Below, in pieces: positions 25,733 through 34,791 of a stretch of 64,000 bases of DNA. Source of the stretch: Akkermansiaceae bacterium. Lineage in GTDB: Bacteria > Verrucomicrobiota > Verrucomicrobiia > Verrucomicrobiales > DEV007. A model generated the notes under the pieces. The model worked only from the letters and a program-made list of their open reading frames with translations. It had not been told where the DNA came from and searched no databases. Location of the stretch: contig JACKQC010000006.1 in NCBI GenBank assembly GCA_024233085.1, forward strand, positions 124,001-188,000, written 5' to 3'. The position numbers were made by a program, and so were the translations under genes. Positions within the stretch are counted from its first letter, which is position 1. Each line of letters begins with the position of its first letter.

Positions 25733-28700
25733 ATCCCCCCCCGCCAGCCGGCGCGCCGCTCGGCGATCGCCACCTGTTGATTCAGGCCTCGGCCGGCTCG
25801 GGCAAGACCCACCGCCTGGTCGGTCGGGTCCTTCGCCTGCTGATGGCGTTTCGAAAACCGGAGCAGATCGTCGCTCTCACCTTCACCCGCAAGGCGGCGG
25901 GAGAGTTCTTCGACCGTGTTCTCGGCGCGCTTGCCCGCGCCGCCTCCTCGGATGAGGGGGCCGCGAAAACCGTCGACGAATACAAGGTGCCCGGGCTCGA
26001 CCGCGCCACCGCCCTCGAGTTGCTGCGACTGGCGACCGACTCCCTCCACCGTCTCTCGCTCGGAACCCTGGACAGTTTCTACGCCAGAATCCTGCGGACC
26101 TTTCCCGCCGAGTTCGGCATCGGCGGCGATTTTGACGTGATCGAGGAGTCCGCCCAGGCCGGCGTCCGGCGGGACGTTTTTGACGCCGTCCTTTCCGACT
26201 CAGCCGACTCCGAGGACTTTTTGACCGCCTTCCGCCAGGCCACCTTTGGACTGGAGGAAAAGCACCTGCTCTCGAACCTCGATCAGTTCGTGGTCGGCTA
26301 TCAGCGGCTCCTGCTCGACTGTCCCCACCGCGAACGCTGGAGCCGCGCCTCGGCCATCTGGCCCGAGGCGCCCTGGTGGCTGGCCGCGGCATTCGACCTC
26401 GACGACATCGTTCGCCGGCTTCGCGCCCGCGTGCCGGACTGGTCGGCCCAGCACAAGAGCGCCGGGACCGGTCTGGAAAAGTTCGCCAACACCCTGCCCG
26501 GTTTTCTGCACGGCGCGACCGGACGCGACTTTTCCACCCTCCACACCCGGGCCATGGAAGCCCTCGATGACCTCCACGCGGGATGTCGCGACCTCTTTCC
26601 GTTTCACAAAAAGGGCGGGCTTCAGCTCGAACCGGAAGCGCAGCGCGCCCTCGCCGACGCCGTCGGTTTCATCCTCCAGCGCGAAATCGCGAGCCGCCTC
26701 CGCCAGACCGGCGGCATCCACGAAATCGTGCTCCGCTTCGAACAGCGCTACCATCAGATGATCCGCCGGCGCGGACGACTGAGCTTCGAAGACATCCTCG
26801 TCATTCTCGCCGGCTCGGCCCCGGGGGAAAACGGTGACGCCGCCGAAAACCCTCCTCCCGAACTCAGCATGCTCGATTCCCGCCCCGACGCCGGCAGTCG
26901 GCGACTGCGGGTCGATTTCCGGCTCGACGGACGCTTTCATCATTGGCTGATCGACGAATTTCAGGACACCAGCCGGCCTCAGTGGAGCATCCTCCAACCC
27001 CTGATCGATGAGGCGGTCGACGACGATTCGGGCGAACGAACCTTCTTTTACGTCGGCGACGAAAAGCAGGCCATCTACGGCTGGCGCGGAGGCGATTCGC
27101 GATTGTTCCAAGAGGTGAAAGCCCGTTACGACGAGGATTCCCGTCCCCCCGAGCAGCGAATCCAGGAGGATCACCTCGACGAGTCATGGCGCTCCGGTCC
27201 CGTGATTCTCGACGCGGTCAATGCCGTGTTCGGGAACTATGCCGGACTGGCGAATCTGCTCGGGCCCGACCACGCCCCCGTCATTCTCGAGCGGTGGAAA
27301 AGGACGAACGCCCATCGTCATCTGGCGAGTTCGAAAACCGCGGATCAGCCCGGGTATTTCCGCTTCGTCTCCGTCGACGCCGGACAGGCGGCCGACTTCG
27401 ACGACGATGGAGACGAAGCCGAAGGTCACGATCCGTGCTGGCGGGTCGTCCTGGACACCCTGCGCGAAATCGATCCGGTCGCCAACGGACTCAGCGTGGC
27501 CATCCTGATGCGCCGCGTCAAAAAGGCCGCCGAACTCGCCGATTTTCTCCGCCAGCGGGGCGACATCCCCGTGGTCAACGAGGGAAAGACTTTCATCGGC
27601 GCCGATCACCCCGTTTCGACCGCCTTTCGCGCCCTGCTCAAGTTCGCCGCCCATCCAGGCGACACCGAGGCGTGGGAACACCTCGCCATGACTCCGGCGC
27701 TGTTGTCCCTCGATCATGAGACGCTCCAGCGCGAGCGCTTCGCCCTGCCCGCCCGGGTTCTCGCGCTGTTGCAGGACCGCGGATTCGGAGCGGTATTCCA
27801 GGATTGGGTCGCACGCCTCGCGGAGGGGCTCGACGATGGCTTCGACGCCTTTTCGACTCGCCGCGTCGAGCAGATCTCCGAAGTCTGCCGCCGCTTCGAC
27901 CTCGAGGGCTCGCGGTCCATCGGGAAGTTCCTGGCTTATCTCGACGGATATTCCATCTCCGATCCGCCCTCCGCCGGAGTCGTGCAGATCATGACCATCC
28001 ACAAGTCGAAGGGACTCACCTTCGACGCGGTCATCGTCGCGGATCTCAAACCCAAGGCCATCACCGCGCTGAAGGACCTCGATGCCCTGAAGGGCCACGA
28101 TCGGGACCGCCGTCTGAACTGGCTGATGGTCAGCCCGCGCAAAGACATCGCCCTGCGTGTCGAACCCCTGCGAAGCGCCTATCTCGAGGCCGAGATGGAC
28201 TGCGCGCTCGAGGAACTGTGCAACCTCTACGTCGCCCTGACCCGCGCGCGCTTCGCCAACTACCTCGTCACGCCCAGGCTCGAAACGAAGGCCGAAAGCA
28301 CCGCACCGCGAAACCTGATCGCCCGCCAGTTCGAGGCCGCCGGCGACGAGCCCCGCGAAGGCCACGTCGGCGGCACCCCCGTCACGGTCCACCACGAGTC
28401 CGGAGATCCGAACTGGGCCCGAATCATCGCGGAGAGCCGCCAACCCGCCCCACCGAAACCAACGGCCGTCAACCGCCCCCCGACGGGACCGCGTCGTTTT
28501 CCCCTCCGCCAACGCCGCATCCCCTCCAACGCCGCCGACAAGACCATCTGGGGAGGCGCGGCGCGCCTGTTCGCGCCGGACAGCGGATCCGCCACCGGTT
28601 TCGGCACCGCCGTTCACGCTCTTTTCGAACAAATCGAATGGCTTGACGAAACCGAGGCGGCGCTCGATCGGCGGCTTGAATCCGAGGCTTCCCGCCATCC

Positions 28701-29094
28701 CGATTTCGCCGGGGAAGCCCTCGCGCAGGTTCGCGCCACGCTGGAGATCGCCGCGATTCGCGGTCGATTTCTTCGGCATTCCTATCGCGATCCGGTGGTC
28801 TGGATCGAGAAGCGCTTTGAAATGATCGCCCCGGACGGCGAATGGGTGTCCGGCGTGTTCGACCGCGTCGTGCTCGAGCGCGACGACGCCGGCCGATTCA
28901 CCGACGGACACATCCTCGACTACAAGACGAATCGCGTCGCCGACGACGCCGAAATCGAGGCCGCGACCGGTCACTACCGTTCGCAGATGACCGTCTACCG
29001 CGCCGCCCTGGCCCGTCTGACCGGATTGCCGGAGACGGCGATCGGGGCGGAATTGCTTTTCACCCGTCCCGGCGTCACGCGGCGCGTGTTTTAA
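25729..29094 (+). CDS. AddA-like UvrD-family helicase-nuclease
   Basis: This 1121-aa protein is a superfamily 1 helicase fused to a nuclease. The Walker A motif ASAGSGKT is at 20-27, followed by ALTFTRKAA (Ia). The Walker B is WLIDEFQDTS, with YVGDEKQAIYGWRGGD (III), VQIMTIHKSKGLTFD (V) and LYVALTRAR (VI). The C-terminal PD-(D/E)XK domain reads GVFDRVV...ILDYKTNR. This is the AddA layout, and the 4-bp overlap with the upstream AddB-like gene supports a complex for recombinational repair and degradation of foreign linear DNA. The 41-bp repeat starts 5 bp after the stop. Confidence 0.88.
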   Translation: MNPPPPAGAPLGDRHLLIQASAGSGKTHRLVGRVLRLLMAFRKPEQIVALTFTRKAAGEFFDRVLGALARAASSDEGAAKTVDEYKVPGLDRATALELLRLATDSLHRLSLGTLDSFYARILRTFPAEFGIGGDFDVIEESAQAGVRRDVFDAVLSDSADSEDFLTAFRQATFGLEEKHLLSNLDQFVVGYQRLLLDCPHRERWSRASAIWPEAPWWLAAAFDLDDIVRRLRARVPDWSAQHKSAGTGLEKFANTLPGFLHGATGRDFSTLHTRAMEALDDLHAGCRDLFPFHKKGGLQLEPEAQRALADAVGFILQREIASRLRQTGGIHEIVLRFEQRYHQMIRRRGRLSFEDILVILAGSAPGENGDAAENPPPELSMLDSRPDAGSRRLRVDFRLDGRFHHWLIDEFQDTSRPQWSILQPLIDEAVDDDSGERTFFYVGDEKQAIYGWRGGDSRLFQEVKARYDEDSRPPEQRIQEDHLDESWRSGPVILDAVNAVFGNYAGLANLLGPDHAPVILERWKRTNAHRHLASSKTADQPGYFRFVSVDAGQAADFDDDGDEAEGHDPCWRVVLDTLREIDPVANGLSVAILMRRVKKAAELADFLRQRGDIPVVNEGKTFIGADHPVSTAFRALLKFAAHPGDTEAWEHLAMTPALLSLDHETLQRERFALPARVLALLQDRGFGAVFQDWVARLAEGLDDGFDAFSTRRVEQISEVCRRFDLEGSRSIGKFLAYLDGYSISDPPSAGVVQIMTIHKSKGLTFDAVIVADLKPKAITALKDLDALKGHDRDRRLNWLMVSPRKDIALRVEPLRSAYLEAEMDCALEELCNLYVALTRARFANYLVTPRLETKAESTAPRNLIARQFEAAGDEPREGHVGGTPVTVHHESGDPNWARIIAESRQPAPPKPTAVNRPPTGPRRFPLRQRRIPSNAADKTIWGGAARLFAPDSGSATGFGTAVHALFEQIEWLDETEAALDRRLESEASRHPDFAGEALAQVRATLEIAAIRGRFLRHSYRDPVVWIEKRFEMIAPDGEWVSGVFDRVVLERDDAGRFTDGHILDYKTNRVADDAEIEAATGHYRSQMTVYRAALARLTGLPETAIGAELLFTRPGVTRRVF

Positions 29095-29098
29095 GCCC

Positions 29099-29139
29099 GA
29101 CCCAACAGGGTTGGGTCCGCGACCTAACCCTGTTGGGTG
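29099..29139. repeat. 41-bp repeat (family A), copy 5
   Basis: GACCCAACAGGGTTGGGTC (29099-29117, consensus) and GACCTAACCCTGTTGGGTG (29121-29139) are inverted with a 3-nt spacer, between convergent addA-like and zinc-ribbon genes. The hairpin could act as a bidirectional terminator but has no T-run. Confidence 0.9.
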
Positions 29140-29167
29140 GGTCGAAAACCGGACCGGAAACCGGGAC

Positions 29168-29557
29168 TCACCCCGCCTGGGGCGAATCGTTTTTCGCCGC
29201 TTCGGAACGATCCGCGCGGGAACGCGCCTCGCCCTCCCGCACGAGAAGGTTCGGGTCCGCGACGCCGCGTTTCAGGATTCCGGTCGGCATCGGCTTCCAC
29301 TCGGGTCGCGGCACCAGCACCGGTTTGGCGCAGTCGGCGAAGGGGCACGGAATTTCCTTCCCCCACTGATCCTCGGTCGCGGAGAGCTTTCGCTCGCAGT
29401 AGGGACAGAAGAATTTCACCACCGGCGCGCTCTCGGAGGCCGACGGCACATGAAAGGTCCACTCGCACTCCGGGCACTTGGCGGCTTCGCCGCGCTGGTG
29501 GGGTTCGGCGGACAGGCGGGTTTCGCAATTCGGGCAGGAAAATCGGATCGAGGCCAT
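29168..29557 (-). CDS. Double zinc-ribbon protein
   Basis: This 129-aa protein carries two zinc ribbons: Cys8/Cys11/Cys28/Cys31 (SCPNCETRL, KCPECEW) and Cys51/Cys54/Cys71/Cys76 (FCPYCERKL, PCPFADC). Such MJ0042-like ribbons bind zinc and occur in many PVC proteins of unknown role, some at the head of longer proteins. The C-terminal tail after residue 90 is hydrophilic and contains KRGVADPNLLVREG, which resembles the peptide encoded by the 41-bp repeat in other genes. No signal peptide. The start ATG 29557 is immediately before the first ribbon. Confidence 0.78.
   Translation of the reverse strand: MASIRFSCPNCETRLSAEPHQRGEAAKCPECEWTFHVPSASESAPVVKFFCPYCERKLSATEDQWGKEIPCPFADCAKPVLVPRPEWKPMPTGILKRGVADPNLLVREGEARSRADRSEAAKNDSPQAG
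29234..29272. repeat. Possible decayed family A repeat inside zinc-ribbon gene
   Basis: The segment reads GGTTCGGGTCCGCGAC at its centre on the plus strand, close to the GGTTGGGTC-nnn-GAC junction of the 41-bp repeat. The encoded peptide RGVADPNLLV is close to QGRVADPTLF in the enolase-superfamily gene. Outer arms are not conserved, so this is tentative. Confidence 0.35.
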
Positions 29558-29665
29558 GGCGGGTGGGAAGACTCGCCGCAACAAACACGCGATGGCCCGA
29601 AATCCAAGCGGCAATGCGCCTCTTTTTGGGATGCGCATCCGCCGGCCCGCGTTCACAATGGCCCG

Positions 29666-31504
29666 ATGCGGATACTCCCCCCCTGTGTCGCCGGGCTCTG
29701 CGCCCTCGCGTGGGGAATGTGCGGGCCCGCCACCGCCCGCCCTAGCGGCGAGAAACCCAACGTCCTGCTGATCCTGGCCGACGACCAGGGATGGGGCGAC
29801 GTCGGCTTCCACGGAAACTCGGACATCGACACACCGGCCCTCGACACGCTCGCCGGCCGCGGCCTGGAGCTGAAGCGCTTCCACGTCTGCCCGAGCGGCG
29901 CCCCGACCCGGGCCAGCCTCCTCACGGGCCGCTACCACTACCGCACCGGCGTGGCCGGCGTCTCCCCTGGCGAGGAAGTGATGCACGCCGCCGAAACGAC
30001 GATTGCCGAGCTGTTTCGGGAGGCCGGATACGCCACCGCCTGCCTCGGAAAATGGCACAACGGCGCCAACTGGCCGCACAACCCGAACGGGCAGGGTTTC
30101 GACGAGTTTCTCGGCTTTTGCGGGGAAGAGCTGGACACCGCCTTCGACGCCGTGCTGGAAAAAAACGGCGCCGAAACGCCCACCCGGGGCTGGGTGACCG
30201 ACGTACTCACCGACGCGGCGGTCGAATTCGTCGCCCGAAGCGCGGCGGAGGACAGGCCTTTCCTCTGCCACGTGGCTTTCAGCGCGCCGCATTCGCCCTA
30301 CCAGGCGCCGGACGCCCTGTTCGAAAAGTATCGCGCCCGGGGACTCGGCGACCGGACGGCCGCGGTCTACGCCATGGTGGAGTCGATCGACGGCAACGTG
30401 CGGCGGCTGCTCGACGCGGTGGAGGCCGCCGGCCAGACGGACAACACCGTGGTCTGGTATCTCTCCGACAACGGGCCGGCCCTGCGGCCGGATGACCCGG
30501 AGCCCCGGTTCAACGGTTACTTTTACGGCGCCAAGGGCGGCGTTCACGAGGGCGGCGTGCGCGTGCCCAGTATCGTGGCATGGCCGGGCCGTGTCCCGGC
30601 CGGCTCGTCCTTTTCGCGCATCTCCGCCCACATCGACGTGCTGCCGACCCTGGCGGGACTCTGTGGCGTCGAAATGCCGGAGGGCCGCCTCATCGACGGC
30701 ATGGACCTGACGCCCGCGCTCGTCTCCGGCGGCCAACCGCGCCGCTGGCCGAACCGCATTCTTTTCACCTCCTGGACGCCTCCCGGATTCGACACCGCGA
30801 ACGCCTCCCGCGCGGTGCGGACGGACCGCTGGCTGGCGGCGCGCGACGCGGGATGGCGTCGGGCCGAGCCGGCGCCGATCCACAGCGGATGGGAACTCTA
30901 CGACCTGAGCGCCGACCCGCTGCAACGCCACGAGCTGGGCGACGACTACAAGTTTCTCCTCGCCGACATGCGGGCGGATTACGCGCGGTGGCTCGACGAG
31001 ACGACCGACTACGGGCTGGAGCGGTTTCCCACCGAGATCGGTTATCCGGAATGGCCGGTGGTGACCCTGCGCGCGCGGGAAGCCGTCGTCCCGGAGACCT
31101 GGGAAAAACAAATGAAGCGCGGCGATCGAACGTGGCTGACGCACTGGAGCGATCCGTCTTTCACCGCGGGCTGGCCGACGCGGGTCGTCGGCGAGGGCGG
31201 GTCTTTCACCGTCGAGATCGAATACTCGCTGCCGGAGGCGAACGCGCCATGCGGCATGCGGCTGCGTTGCGGCGGGAGCCTTCTCGATTTCACCGTGTCC
31301 GAGCCCTTCGCCTCCGAAACGGTCGCGACCCCGGATCGCGTTCCGCGCCGCGAACCCGGCATGCGGACCTCGAAACGCCTCGCGGTGGGCGAGATCGATC
31401 TTTCGCCGGGCGACGCCGATCTCACGATCGGAGTGACGCGCCTGAAGGGCGGGAGCGCCATCGATCTGCTGGCCCTGCGGTTGCGGCGAAAGAGCGGACC
31501 GTAG
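29666..31504 (+). CDS. Secreted sulfatase-family protein lacking the catalytic cysteine
   Basis: This 612-aa protein has a signal peptide (1-25, ATARPS) and the sulfatase fold (NVLLILADDQGWGDVG at 32-47, YLSDNGPA, GGVHEGGVRVPSIVAWPGR). The active-site loop reads CPSGAPTRASLLTG at 75-88. The residue that should be the formylglycine precursor, two before the Pro of the PTR signature, is Gly78. Cys75 is three residues off register. It is therefore predicted to be inactive as a sulfatase or to work differently. A C-terminal beta domain of about 100 aa follows the catalytic fold. Downstream genes on the same strand are the Tat-exported TIM-barrel and DUF1501 genes. Confidence 0.85.
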   Translation: MRILPPCVAGLCALAWGMCGPATARPSGEKPNVLLILADDQGWGDVGFHGNSDIDTPALDTLAGRGLELKRFHVCPSGAPTRASLLTGRYHYRTGVAGVSPGEEVMHAAETTIAELFREAGYATACLGKWHNGANWPHNPNGQGFDEFLGFCGEELDTAFDAVLEKNGAETPTRGWVTDVLTDAAVEFVARSAAEDRPFLCHVAFSAPHSPYQAPDALFEKYRARGLGDRTAAVYAMVESIDGNVRRLLDAVEAAGQTDNTVVWYLSDNGPALRPDDPEPRFNGYFYGAKGGVHEGGVRVPSIVAWPGRVPAGSSFSRISAHIDVLPTLAGLCGVEMPEGRLIDGMDLTPALVSGGQPRRWPNRILFTSWTPPGFDTANASRAVRTDRWLAARDAGWRRAEPAPIHSGWELYDLSADPLQRHELGDDYKFLLADMRADYARWLDETTDYGLERFPTEIGYPEWPVVTLRAREAVVPETWEKQMKRGDRTWLTHWSDPSFTAGWPTRVVGEGGSFTVEIEYSLPEANAPCGMRLRCGGSLLDFTVSEPFASETVATPDRVPRREPGMRTSKRLAVGEIDLSPGDADLTIGVTRLKGGSAIDLLALRLRRKSGP

Positions 31505-31593
31505 TTTGCGACTCGGGCTTCCCGGAGCCGGAACCGCGATTACGCCGTCCGTTTTGGCCTGTGCCCGCGGGGGCGCTTTGATACACTCCCGGC

Positions 31594-32517
31594 ATGGAAA
31601 GCAATCCCCTCTCCCGCCGTTCCTTTGTCTCGGGTTCCGCCGCCGCCGTCGCGTCGGTCGCGGCGACGTTGCACCATCGTTTCGGGCTCGCCGACGAAGC
31701 CGCCGCCAAAGCGGGCGTGAAAGGGAAGGTCCGCCACTCGGCCTGCAAATGGTGCTACAAGGACGTCTCGCTCGACGATCTCTGCGCGGCGGGAAAGGTG
31801 TTCGGCCTCGAGTCGGTCGAATTGCTGATGCCCGAGGATTTCCCCACGCTGAAAAAGCACGGACTCCACTGCGCGATGGTCAGTTTTCCGACCGCCGAAA
31901 TCGAAATCGGGGGCAAGAAAACCAAGGTCGGCCCCATCCCAAAGAGCTTCAATCGCCTCGAGCACCACGACGCCCTCGTCGCCGCCTACGAACCGCACCT
32001 GAAAGCCAGCGCCGACGCCGGGTTTACCAACGTCATCTGCTTTTCCGGCAACCGCGAGGGCCTCGACGACGAGCGGGGGCTCGAGAATTGCGCCGTCGGC
32101 CTGAAGCGGCTCATGCCGCTCTGCGAAAAGCTGGGGGTCACGCTGTCGATGGAGCTGCTCAACTCCAAGGTCAACCACGCCGACTACATGTGCGACCACA
32201 GCGACTGGGGCGTCGAACTGTGCCGGCGCGTCGGGTCCGAGCGCTTCAAGCTGCTCTACGACATCTATCACATGCAGATCATGGAGGGCGATGTCATCGC
32301 CACCATCCGGAAGCACCACGAGTTTTTCAGCCACTACCATACCGGCGGCGTCCCGGGCCGGCACGAGATCGACGACACCCAGGAACTGTATTATCCGGCG
32401 ATCGTGAAGGCGATCGTCGAGACGGGATTCGACGGCTGGGTCGCCCAGGAATTCATCCCCGCCCGCGAGGACAAGATCGCCTCCCTGCGCCAGGGCGTGG
32501 AAATCTGCACGGTGTGA
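31594..32517 (+). CDS. Tat-exported TIM-barrel isomerase/epimerase-like protein
   Basis: This 307-aa protein begins with a twin-arginine signal (SRRSFVSGSAAAVAS) and continues as an AP-endonuclease-2-like TIM barrel of the hydroxypyruvate isomerase group. Features include FGLESVELLMPEDF, CFSGNREGLDD, LSMELLNSKVNHADYMCD, LLYDIYHMQIMEGD and HYHTGGVPGRHEID, which supply the Glu, Asp and His ligands for a divalent metal. It probably interconverts a small hydroxy-keto sugar acid outside the cytoplasm. It lies 19 bp before the DUF1501 gene, with which it forms a likely two-gene operon. Confidence 0.85.
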   Translation: MESNPLSRRSFVSGSAAAVASVAATLHHRFGLADEAAAKAGVKGKVRHSACKWCYKDVSLDDLCAAGKVFGLESVELLMPEDFPTLKKHGLHCAMVSFPTAEIEIGGKKTKVGPIPKSFNRLEHHDALVAAYEPHLKASADAGFTNVICFSGNREGLDDERGLENCAVGLKRLMPLCEKLGVTLSMELLNSKVNHADYMCDHSDWGVELCRRVGSERFKLLYDIYHMQIMEGDVIATIRKHHEFFSHYHTGGVPGRHEIDDTQELYYPAIVKAIVETGFDGWVAQEFIPAREDKIASLRQGVEICTV

Positions 32518-32536
32518 ACGAGCGCTTCCCTTGAAC

Positions 32537-33907
32537 ATGACCGCACCGACCGACCGCCGATCCTTTCTCCGCGTCGGCTCGCTGGCCTTGGGCGGCGGCG
32601 CGCTCAGCCTGCCGCAATTCCTGGCCGCGAAGGCCGCGGCGCCGGCGCTGGTGAAGGACAAGTCGGTCGTTTTCCTGTTCATGCACGGCGGCCCGGCCCA
32701 GACCGAGACCTTCGACCCGAAAATGGACATGCCATCGGGTATCCGCTCCGCCACGGGCGAAGTCGCGACCACCATCCCGGGAGTCACCTTCGGCGCGACC
32801 TTTCCGAAGCTCGCGCGGCTGGCGCACAAGCTCGCCGTCGTGCGCTCGTTCACCACCGGCGACGGCAACCACGACATCAAGCCCATCGTCGGAAAAAACT
32901 CGCTCGGCGCGAACATCGGCTCGCTCTTCTCCCGCGTGGCGGGTCCCACCCTGCCCGGTTCCGGAATGCCGCGAAACGTCGCCCTCTACCCGCGCGCGGT
33001 CGATGACTCGGCGATGGAGGCTTTCACCAAATTTGGCGATTTCGCGTCGTCGGGGCCCCTGGGCGCGACCCACGCGCCTTTTGCCCCCGGCGCGGGCGGC
33101 TCCCTGCAGGCGGACATGACCCTGAGTGTCACCAGACGCCGCCTCGAGGATCGCCGGACCCTGCTCGGCGACCTCGACCACGTCCGGCGCGCCCTCGACG
33201 CCGGCGCCGCCGAAAGCCTCGACGGCTTTCAGCAACAGGCCTTCGACACCATCCTCGGCGGCATCGCCGGCGCCTTCGACCTCTCGACGGAGGACCCGCG
33301 CGTGGTCGCCCGCTACGACACCGCGCCCCTGCTGAATCCCAATTCCATCCGAACTGTCTGGAAAAATCATGAACGCTACCGCGACCACGGCCAGACTCTC
33401 GGCAAACTGATGCTGCTCGCCCGCCGCCTCTGCGAGCGCGGCGCCGGATTTGTCACCGTCACCACGAATTTCGTCTGGGACATGCACGCCGACGTCAACA
33501 ACGCCACCATGACCGAGGGCATGGAATACGTCGGCGCCCCTTTCGATCACGCCGTGTCCGCCTTTATCGAGGACTGCGAGGAACGCGGCCTCGGCGAGAA
33601 GATCCTGCTCGTCTGCTGCGGGGAAATGGGTCGCAGTCCGAAAATCAACGCCAGGGGCGGGCGGGATCATTGGGGTAAACTCGCGCCCCTGATGTTCCAC
33701 GGCGGCGGCCTGAAAACCGGACAGGTCATCGGCCAGTCCAGCCGCGACGGCGGCGAGCCCGCCAGCGCCCCCATTGGCATGGACAACCTGACGGTCACCC
33801 TGCTGCACGCCCTGCTCGACCTCAATCAGGTCCGGCTGATGGACGGCCTGCCGGCCAATGTTTTGACCACAATGACCGGTCCCAGCCCGATCCGGGAGCT
33901 TTTCTGA
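32537..33907 (+). CDS. DUF1501 protein with Tat signal
   Basis: This 456-aa member of DUF1501, a sulfatase-like alkaline-phosphatase-superfamily group abundant in planctomycetes and verrucomicrobia, begins with a Tat signal (DRRSFLRVGSLALGG). Typical motifs are VVFLFMHGGPAQTETFDPK, CCGEMGRSPKIN, GGRDHWGK and PIGMDNLTVTLLHALLDL. In most genomes DUF1501 genes follow a DUF1549/DUF1553 cytochrome gene. Here that partner is absent and the upstream gene is a Tat-exported TIM-barrel protein. ATG 32537 was taken; a TTG two codons upstream is less likely. Confidence 0.87.
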   Translation: MTAPTDRRSFLRVGSLALGGGALSLPQFLAAKAAAPALVKDKSVVFLFMHGGPAQTETFDPKMDMPSGIRSATGEVATTIPGVTFGATFPKLARLAHKLAVVRSFTTGDGNHDIKPIVGKNSLGANIGSLFSRVAGPTLPGSGMPRNVALYPRAVDDSAMEAFTKFGDFASSGPLGATHAPFAPGAGGSLQADMTLSVTRRRLEDRRTLLGDLDHVRRALDAGAAESLDGFQQQAFDTILGGIAGAFDLSTEDPRVVARYDTAPLLNPNSIRTVWKNHERYRDHGQTLGKLMLLARRLCERGAGFVTVTTNFVWDMHADVNNATMTEGMEYVGAPFDHAVSAFIEDCEERGLGEKILLVCCGEMGRSPKINARGGRDHWGKLAPLMFHGGGLKTGQVIGQSSRDGGEPASAPIGMDNLTVTLLHALLDLNQVRLMDGLPANVLTTMTGPSPIRELF

Positions 33908-33957
33908 TCCCCAAATTCGGGCATGCGCTACCCCGCCGACGGCGTGTAGGATGTCGC

Positions 33958-34791
33958 ATGGCCCGCTACGCCGTCGTCATTCCCGCCTACAACGAGGCCG
34001 ATTACCTGCCCGCCACCCTGTCCGCGCTTCGGAAAGCCATGGCCGCCGTCGCCGCCGCCCATTCCGGCCGCGTCGTGGTGGTCGACAACCACTCCACCGA
34101 CGACACCGCCAAAGTGGCGCGCGAAAACGGCGCCGACGAAGTCGTTTTCGAACCGGTCAACCAGATCTCCCGCGCGCGGAATGCCGGCGCCCGGGCCGCC
34201 GTCACCCGGGGGGCCGAATGGCTGATCTTTCTCGACGCCGACACCCTCGTGCCTCCGGAGACGCTGGCCCGGGCGCTCGCGGCCCTCGATTCCGGGGCGG
34301 TCTGCGGCGGTGGAGCGATCACCGTCTGCGACGGCGAGCTTCCGTTTTTCGTCCGAAATTTCCTGACCGTCTGGAACTGGTCGGCGGCGAAATTCGGGCT
34401 CGCGGCGGGCTGTTTCGTCTACTGCACCCGCGAGGGTTACGAAGCCGCGGGCGGATTTTCCGAGGCCGTTTACGCGGGCGAGGAGGTGTGGTTTTCCAAT
34501 CGCCTGCGCAAATGGGGACGGCGCGGCGGACTGGCTTTCCGGGTGATCGCGCGACCTCCTGTCGTCACCTCCGACCGAAAGACGCAATGGTTCGGCGGCG
34601 CGCGGTTCACGCTTCAACTGGCGATCCTGCTTCTCTTTCCCTTCGCCGCCCGCTGGCGCCGCCTCTGCGGCTTGTGGTATCATCGCCCCTCGCGGGACAG
34701 CGCGTCGGAACGGGTCGAACCGCCGGACTTGCCGCCCGGGGCGTCGCCCGATAGGATGATCCAAAACCAAACCGCCCCGCCGCCGACATGA
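33958..34791 (+). CDS. Family 2 glycosyltransferase
   Basis: This 277-aa protein has the GT2 A-fold: VVIPAYNEADYLPATL at the start, VVVVDNHSTDDT at 40-50, a nucleotide-sugar metal site Asp93-Ala-Asp95 (FLDADTLVP), and CREG/GGFSEAVYAGEEVWFSNRL with the acceptor-side catalytic acid near residue 180. One hydrophobic segment near 220-233 (LQLAILLLFPFAA) suggests membrane association. It transfers a sugar from an NDP donor, probably in envelope polysaccharide or lipid synthesis. Its stop overlaps the next start as ATGA, so the two are coupled. Confidence 0.83.
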   Translation: MARYAVVIPAYNEADYLPATLSALRKAMAAVAAAHSGRVVVVDNHSTDDTAKVARENGADEVVFEPVNQISRARNAGARAAVTRGAEWLIFLDADTLVPPETLARALAALDSGAVCGGGAITVCDGELPFFVRNFLTVWNWSAAKFGLAAGCFVYCTREGYEAAGGFSEAVYAGEEVWFSNRLRKWGRRGGLAFRVIARPPVVTSDRKTQWFGGARFTLQLAILLLFPFAARWRRLCGLWYHRPSRDSASERVEPPDLPPGASPDRMIQNQTAPPPT

